Program-made: the position numbers and the translations under genes
The notes under the pieces: generated by a model
Databases searched by the model: none
What the model saw: only the letters and a program-made list of their open reading frames with translations
Told to the model about the DNA's origin: nothing
From: Siphonodentalium dalli
Lineage: Eukaryota; Mollusca; Scaphopoda; Gadilida; Siphonodentaliidae
Direction of reading: 5' to 3'
DNA: 64,000 nt
Assembly: GCA_032622095.1 (NCBI GenBank)
Contig: CP136063.1
Span: forward strand, 30,320,987 to 30,384,986
Part shown: piece by piece, positions 54,653 through 64,000 of the stretch
Layout of the letters: every line of letters begins with the position of its first letter
Position numbering within the stretch: position 1 is the stretch's first letter

Positions 54653-55797
54653 TGTGACCGTGCTATTTTATATACCAAATCAGTATATGCCTTTATTACA
54701 TGCTACACATGTATACTAACTAAGTTATTAAACCTAACTCACTAATATACATTTTATAGCCGCATTGTAATCATTTCATTCCACGTACTTGGTTCATTCC
54801 ATTTCGCGCTATTCCGTTCTGCACATTCCCCGTTTCCTAGTCTCATTGCTGATCTGTATTTTGCTATTTCCTATTTCTACTTTCGCCCAATATCTCATCC
54901 ACTCTATTCTCTATCTTTTATTTACCGCCCAATCTGAGATCTAACTTTCGGGACACTGAGGTGTTTTAGCCAATCACAGGTAAGCTTATTTACCGCGCTT
55001 TCTCAGTCCGTATTTCGTCGCCAAGGTGTACGCATCGCAATATCGTATAACACTCTCAGTGTTATCCTAATTTCTTCATGCTCGAAGAATGTTAATAAGT
55101 TTAAGAAGTAATATATGAATACTACATTATGACATCTGACCTATGCTTTCCAAAGGATGGTATGTAATATTTGTTATGTTTTCACCCGTTATTATAGCTT
55201 GTATTTTAATAATATTGTCTTCGGTTTTGAAACTTTAGTGTTGTCACATTTGCATATATATATTTGCCCCATAATGTATGGATTTAGGAAATCGCACGCT
55301 GCGTTCATAATATCCCTTTTATACCAGCAATATAGGTTTTATTTCTAACTGTTCGTCACAGTTAGGATTGTGTCAAAATAGTTGTTTATATCGACAATAG
55401 GGAAGTTTGTTTTTGACACAATCACATTTCACATATTTATTTATATCCATTCTGGATATATATTTTGGTAGCAACTACAACCTATGTATTTGTTCACCAG
55501 GGTCCTTTTTCTCGTTGGACATCTCTCGATTGATGTTGGATGTTCGATGTTGTGATGTTGCTGTCAAGCTGTCTGTGTAGATGTTATGTGATGTCATCCA
55601 TATGTGTCTTGTGATGTTGGATTGTGTTCCGTTTGGTATTGCATGATGATGAGTATCGAATAAATGCATGATGAAGACTTTTAAAGGTTGGCTCAGTTTA
55701 CTATAGACCCTGCCAGATGATCACGACTCAGAGCCCCATAAATGTTTGTGATATAGCGACATGGTTCACTAAAGACCCACCCCTGTGCTCTACCACA
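54653..55797 (+). repeat. 5' LTR
   Basis: 1145 bp, starts TGTGACCGTGCT and ends CTCTACCACA, so it is bounded by TG...CA. Its end is placed by the primer-binding site that follows and by the end of similarity to the solo LTR at 38329-39452. GAATAAATGCATGATGAAG near 55659 contains a possible poly(A) signal. Confidence 0.85.
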
Positions 55798-55798
55798 A

Positions 55799-55812
55799 TG
55801 GCGCCCACGTGT
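55799..55812 (+). other. Primer-binding site
   Basis: TGGCGCCCACGTGT, one base after the LTR. TGGCGCC starts are typical of sites complementary to a tRNA 3' end; I do not assign the tRNA. Confidence 0.7.
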
Positions 55813-58098
55813 ATAGCTTTTATCTCTGAGTATAGTGTGGAACTTTGAAATTGGCGTGAAAATTGGAACTTGGTGAAATTTCGTGTTTTCGGTCTGAAAA
55901 ATGACAATCAGGATTTCTGGAGATATTCAGCGTTGGATTGGAAGAGACAATAAGATTTGAACAGTTTTATGCTAAAAAATGCATAAAAAAACATAAATTC
56001 TGTTGAAAATTAATGAATTTGGTTGAAAATTTAAAATTTTCATGTTAATCAGTGAAATTTGTAAACACATTGTTTTGGTGTGGCTGTATTCCGTTAATAT
56101 CATAATTATGTCTAAATTTTTGTATTGTCAGCTCTGTTTAGTCGTTTTTAGCGTTTGGGCAACGTCCAGGCATTAAATTCGATTTGTTACTCTGCCAATA
56201 TTTCGTGGTCCGGATTTTGGTAAATTGAAACCCAGTAAAGTTGTGTTTTCCGGAATTTGGTAGTCCGTGGTTTCGTTTTCGTTTCGTCACCGGATTACAT
56301 TTTCTATTGGTCAGAACAGAAAGTAAACAAATAAGCACATGGTAGTTTGTTGTTGTATAGTCTGACCAACTTTAGTAGCCTTTAAAGCTAATTATTAGCT
56401 TTTGTTTAGGTGTAGTTAGGTATATAATATATCCGTCCAGCCACACATTATGTATTGTATGCTGTCAAAGTTTTTTTTTGGACTAAAATATTGTCATAAA
56501 GTGACATCTGTTGATAAATATATAAACAGCATAGGCCAAATGTCAGCTTGTGAATTGCAAGGTGAATCTCATTGCAAATCACCGGAGGTTTTCTGAAACC
56601 GAAGTTGGTCGAGAATTTTTCTAAATTTCTTGACATTCGGTCATCACTTTTTTGTGACATTGTGATAAATACCTTTTGTCTCCAACATTATGCAATGCAA
56701 TTCTGACTTTGCATTAATAAGTTAGTAGTTTTCAGACCCGGTGTTGGACAAATTGTCCCAACTAGTTCTGGTTGTACAAGCAGGTGTTGTCATCCTGGTT
56801 TGTTGATAGTTGTGACATGGTAAGTTGGTGTCGGAGTCTGCAGTCGTCGGAGTCTCAGGTTAACGGTGAGTCAACCCTGATTCCTCCCCTGCCACACCCT
56901 CTTTCCCACTAATTTTTTTGTTGTGAGCCAGGTACGCATCGCGCTTGCTTTCATCTCATTTCATCAGATAGGTGCATGAGTTAAATTCTTCGCGACACTA
57001 ATTAGGTGGAAGTTTAACTTAATAAAACTAATTAGTAGCAGTTGTCGGCAAGAAAACTTATAAATTTTCAGCCAGTCCACACTTAGCATGCATGCGGAAG
57101 TGAAATTTGTATTCAAATTTTCAGACGACAGTGAATTTATAGTGCGACAATAGGTGATTGTAAAAATCTTTATTGATTTTCAGAAATCTTTATTGATTTT
57201 TAGTGACGGTGAATTGTGATTAGAGAATTTTATAGTTGACGGTGGAGTATATAGCTCGAAAATATGTGATTTTTCAGAGCAAGTTCGGAAAATAATTTTT
57301 CGAATCAACTTTCAGTTGACGGTGAACTTTAATGTTCATATGTGTTGTTGTGTCAACACGTGATTGATTATATTTCAGTTTTGTCGCCGGACGGCACAAT
57401 TAACTTGAAATTAGGTGACTTGTTAGTGACGTCGTGGAAAATTAATTTATTTTTCCATTGTTGAGTTGTAGTTTGTGATTGATCAGGTTAGATCTGACTT
57501 TGAAATTTTTTCAGTTAACGTCAGATAGTGAGCGGAAATAGTGACTTGAATATTTAATCGCAGATTAATTTTGAATTTTGATGCGACTTGTAGGTATTCG
57601 CTTGGTAGTTCAATTGTAGGTGACTTACAGTTGTCTGAGTTACGGTGAACTTGATAAATATTTTTTTTCAGGAAATTTTACTTACATAGTTGGACTTGAG
57701 AATTTTTCTTGAATTAAATTTTTTTCGCAGAATTTTTTTTTCCCGCAGGTTTAATTACAAAATGAATTTTTTTTTTCAGCGATTTCTGAGTTGGTTTGCA
57801 GAAAATACTTAGGTTTTTCTGTATAAATTTCAGTGCGTCGGTTTTTTAGATATTGAGTTTAGCTTATTTTCATTTGACGTTTTCAGCGTTCAGCAAGGTT
57901 ATTTACTTTGACCTTTACATTTAGTGATTTTTTTTCCCAGAATTCTTTTGTAGGTTTGGACTTGAATTTTTTTTATTCCAGTTACATGTAGTTAAAGCAA
58001 CACTTTTTTTTTCCTCAGAGATATTTTTTAGAATTTGTAGGTCGATCGTGGTTGAAATATTTTCAAACTTTTTCTAGCTATTTCCAAGTTAGTGAAAG
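55813..58098 (+). other. Long untranslated leader of the LTR element
   Basis: About 2.3 kb, T-rich, with many TTTTTTCAG-like tracts and no frame with gag-like features. Such tracts resemble splice acceptors, but none can be assigned by eye. Confidence 0.5.
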
Positions 58099-61000
58099 AT
58101 GGCGTCACAGATTTCAGAAGAAGTTATGTTGGAAAAGCTGAGAGCTGAGATTATGGACTTGACAGTTCAGATAGAGGAGTTGAAGAGAAATAGTGCAAAT
58201 AATTATGATAATAATTACAGCAATAATAATTATTACAGCAATGATAATTATAACAGTGGTTATAACTCTTACTCCAAACAGCGTTCGCAGAGATATCGGA
58301 ATAGGAATCGCAGCAGGCAGTATACTGAGAGAAGCGATAATGCTCATTATTTTCAGAAGGAGTCACATAATGTTTCAGATGAGAGAAATGATTATAGTAA
58401 TCCCACACATGATAGATTACAAGGAGAGTATGTATCTGGTAGATACACCGGATGTTGGAAATGTGGTGATTTGACGCATAAAGCGTTTGGTTGTTGGAAA
58501 GGTGGATACTATCGCTACTATGATAGAGATAAATTTTTTCGTCCACAGGATAGATCCCGGAGATATATTAACAAATCACAATTTGTTAATGATTCCAGTA
58601 AGGAACATTGTATAAATGGAAATGCTACGGAGTCAGATATTATTGTTTCAGGTTACAATACTAAGGCTCTTGTTGATACAGGTTCGACTTGCTCCACAAT
58701 TTGCGAGCAATTTTACAGCACTTTCTTGAAACATATTCCTTTGCAGCCCTTGTCCGTTATACTTAATATAGAGTGTGCTGATGGCAACAAACTCCCTTAT
58801 CTTGGATATATTCAGTGTCCTATTACAGTTCCTTCCTTAGGACAAGATTCCGGCAAAGAGTTCATTTTTCTTGTAGTGCCAAACAGTTCTTATAACATGT
58901 CAGTGCCAGTTTTGCTAGGAACTAATATTCTTTCAGAACTCATGCAGTTGTGCAAGGATGCACATGGTAACAGATTTTTACAGAATGCAAACTTGTCATC
59001 ATCTTGGTTCATGGCATTCAGATGCATGATTTCTAGGGAGAAAGAACTTGCTAAACACAACTTTGTTCTAGGTCATGTAAAGTCTGCTGAGAATACTCAT
59101 GTTATTCTCCATCCTAATACTAAGAAAGTTGTTACTGGTTTTATTGATCATAAGATTCCGTACCAACCCACATGTGCTATTTTGCAGCCTCTTCCAGATG
59201 ATGAGCGGTTCAAATTTTTAGAGATAGGTCCATATATTGTGAAATATGATTTCAAGAGCACTGATACTGTTGATGTTCACTTGTCAAATATTTCTTCTAG
59301 GACTATTAGTATAGCACCTAACTCTTTTATTTGTCAGGTACAGCCAGTCTCTGTTGAGCAAGATATTGAAACCTCCCCAGGTTCAGAGACTACCTCTTCA
59401 TTTCTTGATAAAATTACTATTGATGTTTCTTCTCTTGATGATGCAAAGGATATATCTGTTTCATTTAATCTTATCAAAGAATTTTCAGATGTTTTCTCAC
59501 AGCATGATCTTGACTTAGGTTTTTACAGTGCAGTTAAGCATAGGATCGACATGTATGATTCTACACCTTTCAAGGATCGTCCGAGACGTTTACCTCCAAG
59601 CATGATTGATGAAGTGAGAAATCATCTTCACCAGTTGTTAGCTGCCGGCATTATACGCCGATCTCACAGTCCATATTCTTCTAATGTTGTTTTAGTTAGG
59701 AAGAAGGATTCAAATGACCTTCGTATGTGTACAGATTTTAGAATTTTAAATAAACGCACTATTCCAGATAATTATGCACTCCCTAGGCCTGAAGACCTTT
59801 TTGATTACTTAGCAGGTGCCAAGTACTACTCAGTTCTCGACCTCAAATCTGGTTTTCATCAATTGGAGATTGCAGAGGAGCACAAGGAGAGAACAGCTTT
59901 TACTGTTGGAGGTCTAGGATTCTATGAATATAATAGATTAGCATTTGGTTTGAACAATAGTCCTTCTAGCTTTCAGAGGATTATGGAAGACTGCCTCGAT
60001 GGTCTTAACAGGAATATATGTAATATTTATGTTGATGACATCATTGTATGGTCAAAATCTGTTCCGGAGATGTTAGAGCGACTTAGACTTGTTTTTGACA
60101 GGCTCAGGGAATGCGGTTTGAAACTGGCTCCAGCAAAGTGTAAATTTTTCATGCGCCGTGTCTCATATGTAGGCCATGTAGTTTCAGAGAAAGGTACCGA
60201 GACGGATCCTGCGAAAGTTGACAAAATTGTCAACTGGCTAGTTCCCGAGATCTCTGATCAATTGCGATCATTTCTTGGCTTTGCAGGTTATTATAGACAG
60301 TATTGTCCTAATTTTTCCAGGATTGCTAAGCCCTTGACAGATTTACTTCCCCCTACAAATACAAAGAAGCCAAAGAACAAGGTTAAATCCTCTTTTACAG
60401 GGAAATGGAAATGGGAACATGAGCAGCAGTCTGCTTTTGATACTTTGAAAGATCGTCTTTCTAATCCCCCCATTTTAGGTTACCCCGATTACAGCAGGCC
60501 CTTTGAAGTCCATACTGATGCATCCCTTCATGGTTTAGGTTGTGTCCTTTACCAAGAGATCGATGGCGTGAAGAGAGTTATTGCGTATGGCAGCCGAGGA
60601 ACCACAGCAGCAGAAAAGAATTATCCGGCTCATAAGTTAGAATTTTAAGCTTTAAAGTGGGCAGTTACAGAAAAGTTTTATGACTATTTATATGGTAATT
60701 ATTTTGTAGTGTATACTGATCACAACCCTTTAACATATGTTTTAACTTCAGCCAAATTAGATGCCACTGGACAGAGATGGTTATCAGCCTTAGGTTCTTT
60801 TAAATTTGATATTGTTTACAGACCCGGTAAATCTAATACCGATGCAGATGCCTTATCCAGGTTGGATACACCTCCTCCAGATATTATTACAAATGATTCA
60901 GTAAAAGTTATTTGTAATTCACTACAGGTGCAGCAACCTTTTGTTGAAAGTTTATGTTGCAGCACTGATGTTTTAAATTCTGTTCAAGATGATGTAGGTC

Positions 61001-63177
61001 ATGATCTTGATGAAATGAACTATAAGGATTGGAGAAGATTGCAGGAAAGAGATGATGTATTGTCCGTATGGTTATCAGCCGTGAGAAGAAATAGTTGCCC
61101 AAAGAGAAAGTCCCTTCCCCCTTCTAAGCTTCATTCAGCATTTTTTAGACATTTTTCTAAGCTTAGGTTGCAGCGAGGAGTTCTTTATAGAGAGTCCACT
61201 TTTAATGGTAAAACCACCACTCAGCTTGTTTTACCACATTCACAGATTACTTTTGTTCTTAAATCATTACATAATGATATTGGACATCCAGGTCGTGACA
61301 GAACAGTTTCACTTGTGAAAGAAAGATTTTATTTTCCAGGTATCGACAGTGCTGTCGATGATTGGATAAAACATTGTCATAGATGTCTTCGAGTGAAAAT
61401 TAATCCGAATTTCAGAGCCCCTTTGGTATCCATTACTACTTCTCAACCTCTTGAACTTGTTTGTATTGATTTTCTTACTCTTGATTGTTCTAAAGGTGGT
61501 TACCAATATGTTCTTGTTATGACAGATCATTTTACTAAATATGCACAGGCTTTTCCTACAAGGAACATGACTGCAAAGACTACTGCTGATGTATTGTTTA
61601 ACAATTTCTTTATTCATTATGGTTATCCTCAACGTATTCATAGTGATCAAGGTGCTAATTTTGAATCTCAACTTATTTCTGAACTTTGTCAGCTTTGCAG
61701 CATCAAGAAGTCCCGAACTACTCCTTATCATCCGATGGGGAATGGTGTTACAGAGCGATTTAATCGCACACTTATTAGTATGTTAGGTACTCTTAATCCT
61801 GACCAGAAACATGATTGGAAATCTCACATAGGTCATCTTGTTCATGCTTACAATTGTACTAGGCATGAAACTACTGGTTTTGCTCCTTTTCAGTTGATGT
61901 TCGGAAGAGAACCACGGTTACCTCTTGATGTTTTATTTGGTCTGAATAAACCTGATTCTGATCAAACTTCTTACTGTGATTATGTTTCAGATCTTAGACA
62001 AAGACTTTCTGATTCTTACAGATTAGCATCCAAATCTATGTCTGGTGCTCAGAGTGGAAATGCCAAATATTATAATCGAAAGCTTCGTGGTGCAACTATA
62101 CATGTAGGTGATAGAGTCTTAGTAAAGACATTAGCTTTCGAAGGCAGACATAAATTGGCAGATAAATATGATTCTGAAGTTTATACTGTTAAATCTCAAC
62201 CTAATTCTGACATTCCTGTTTTTAATTTAGAAGATGACAGTGGAAAGCAAAGAACTTTACATAGGAACCACTTGTTGCATATTGGTTCTCTACCCTTTGA
62301 CTTTCCAGATGACGACACAGCCCTTAAATCTCCTCTTGAACAGAGAGATGCTGATGCACCAATTGTAGATCCTCTTATCCCACCTGTACGGCCACCAGAG
62401 CCTAAGGTGCGGAAACGTCGTATTTCAGGTACTGGTAGTGTTACTTCACGTGATGAAGTTTGTGATAACCATATTAATGGTTCAGACCATATAGATGGTT
62501 CAGATGAAGAATCGGTGATTTGTTTTGTTCCACAGGGCGTTGCAGGTATAAAATCTGCTCCTAATGCAGTGGACAGTTCAGCTCCATCTCGTCGGGGTGA
62601 CGACTTTCCTGCGAGATTGGAAGCTGGTGGTATTTCTTCTTCCTGTGGTGACGACCGCACTCAAATAGATGAGTTCAGGGAAGTTAGAACTGATGTCGGT
62701 GATGACAGTAATGTTGATATTTCAGCTACACAGGATTCGACAGGTCAACTTGAACTTCGTTCCACAGGTGATAGCAATGATGAGGCTGATGAGAATAATG
62801 ATGATGAAGTTGTTGATATTGTCCGTGTACCTTTAGCACCTATTGCAGAAGATACTGTTGTTGTTGATGGTAATGTTGATGGTGCGAAAGCGAATGTTTC
62901 AGGTGATGATGGTGCCTCGAGTAGTAGTCAGAGTGGAGACAGAGAAAGAATTTCTCTTTCAGCGTCCATACCAAAACCAGTACCTAGAAAATCTAGCAGA
63001 GCAAAGAAATCTCCATCATGGATGGGTGATTATATTTCAAATAATATTCAAACCATTTCAGGTGGAAAAGATGAATATAAGAATCAGCTTTTGCGTAAGC
63101 TTATGGAAAATCAGATCTGCACCAATGTAGCTCCAGATGTTCTTCAGTCCATTCTGAAGACTATATTGGATGAATAA
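58099..63177 (+). pseudogene. Gag-Pol coding region of the Ty3/Gypsy element (about one break)
   Basis: ATG at 58099 after AAAG. Parts in order: an Asn/Tyr/Ser-rich N-terminus, a CCHC zinc knuckle (CWKCGDLTHKAFGC, about 58450), an aspartic protease (LVDTGSTCS, about 58670), reverse transcriptase (about 59560-60250) with LDLKSGFHQ and YVDDI at 60028, RNase H (about 60480-60880) with VHTDAS, and integrase (about 61260-62000). The integrase has an HH-CC finger and the DDE core (DFLTLD, HSDQGANF, NGVTERFNR). A long acidic Asp/Ser-rich C-terminus follows to 63177. No chromodomain and no envelope are seen. It is translated as one polyprotein in this family. Related reverse transcriptases are found throughout animals. 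Confidence 0.85.
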
Positions 63178-63841
63178 GATTTTCATTTTCAGTTCACTCA
63201 CTTATATTCAGTGATTCCATATTACTGATATGTCAGTTTCAATGATGTGTGTATACATTGGACATAGGCGTTGTCCTGTTGTGTTAGTTGTTTTTATGTA
63301 TTGATATTATGTATTGTTAGGTATCACTTATCATCTTCGTACGATCAGAGATATTTCCACTTATTCCAGCTGACGATCCAGTGTAGAGCTACGACTCATA
63401 TGAGGTACCAGTTTTCAAGGAATTCTATTTTTGTTCGTTATATACTCTATGAGGTGATAAAGTGTTCCTTTCTATATATGATTATGATTTTAACATATTT
63501 GTGTTGATTGTTGTGTATTCATGATTGAAGTTCTCAGATAGACCAGCCAGTGTGAATCAGTGGTGATTCCATTTCAGTGGTGTTGTGTGATATATTCACG
63601 TTGTTTACTGTCTACGCCAGATAGTGAAGATTAAGTTGATTAAGTGAAGTTATATAATGCTGATATTTTATTTCAGTTCTGAAGATAGGTCGGTGTCAAG
63701 GTTATCTCTGTGTATGAGAATTTTATAGATGATAATTTTCCATTATCAGTTGCAGAGTTTGAAAGTCATGTATATTTGCGACATTTCCTTTCAGTATTGG
63801 TTTAAATGACTAGGGAGTCATTTTGTCAACAGAGGGGAGAG
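63178..63841 (+). other. 3' untranslated region and polypurine tract of the LTR element
   Basis: No reading frame of note. It ends with AGAGGGGAGAG (63831-63841) immediately before the 3' LTR, the expected plus-strand primer. Confidence 0.75.
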
Positions 63842-64000
63842 TGTGACCGTGCTATTTTATATACCAAATCAGTATATGCCTTTATTACATGCTACACATG
63901 TATACTAACTAAGTTATTAAACCTAACTCACTAATATACATTTTATAGCCGCATTGTAATCATTTCATTCCACGTACTTGGTTCATTCCATTTCGCGCTA
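63842..64000 (+). repeat. 3' LTR, first 159 bp
   Basis: Identical to 54653-54811 as far as the window shows. Confidence 0.9.

Larger units (their letters stand above)
54653..64000 (+). mobile_element. Ty3/Gypsy LTR retrotransposon, nearly whole, runs off the window
   Basis: 5' LTR 54653-55797, primer-binding site at 55799, a leader of about 2.3 kb, a coding region 58099-63177, a polypurine tract ending at 63841, and the first 159 bp of the 3' LTR. Domain order is zinc knuckle, protease, RT, RNase H, integrase, which is Ty3/Gypsy (Metaviridae) order. The visible 159 bp of the two LTRs are identical, so the insertion is young. The coding region looks nearly whole, with about one break. A capsid domain is not recognised. 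The right target duplication lies beyond the window. Confidence 0.9.

Overview
This is an AT-rich, gene-poor stretch of an animal genome, built mostly from mobile DNA and a local family of C2H2 zinc-finger genes. The content is eukaryotic: C2H2 arrays, a BED-finger transposase fragment with a spliceable intron, a Ty3/Gypsy element, a tyrosine-recombinase retroelement and TTAA-type MITEs. Dispersed repeats rich in GACGGACGG and ending CTCAGGTGAGCTAA (near 34050-34110) look like those I associate with molluscs and other lophotrochozoans. A marine mollusc is therefore my best guess, but it is an inference without a database search.

Layout. 1-17200 has no gene I can support. It holds diverged tandem repeats, MITEs (including one nested inside a copy of its own family at 4077-4915), fold-back elements and arrays of a short palindrome. 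17202-17538 (minus) is a small Cys-rich reading frame. A decayed zinc-finger array (18695-23345) is split by a 3.74-kb DNA transposon (19243-22980). That transposon has a TTA target duplication and carries a degenerate FEN1/XPG-like nuclease gene. The 3' flank of this array is split again by a 5.83-kb retroelement (23666-29497) with split direct repeats of the A1...B1-A2-B2 type and a tyrosine-recombinase remnant. 29498-34900 is dispersed and tandem repeats.

Three more zinc-finger copies lie on the plus strand at about 34.9-37.5, 40.2-41.96 and 51.1-52.98 kb. They share a 5' non-coding block, and some also share a 3' block. The first and third have long open frames of 9 and 12 fingers. The second is a pseudogene. 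All four zinc-finger loci touch copies or remnants of one ~520-bp TTAA MITE family, and the last lies between two complete copies in opposite orientation. Between and after them lie a solo LTR (38329-39452), a TTAA MITE with long nested hairpins (42190-42642), a hAT element with a perfect 8-bp target duplication (46271-47756) and a 150-bp perfect-loop palindrome (48581-48733). The window ends in a young Ty3/Gypsy element (54653 to beyond 64000) whose visible LTR ends are identical; the solo LTR belongs to the same family.

The zinc-finger genes are the only plausible host genes. Their fingers have the sequence pattern of DNA-binding C2H2 domains, almost always joined by a TGDKP linker instead of the usual TGEKP. 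They seem to multiply and decay together with the transposons around them. Two insertions can be mapped to the base because a paralogous zinc-finger copy preserves the empty site.
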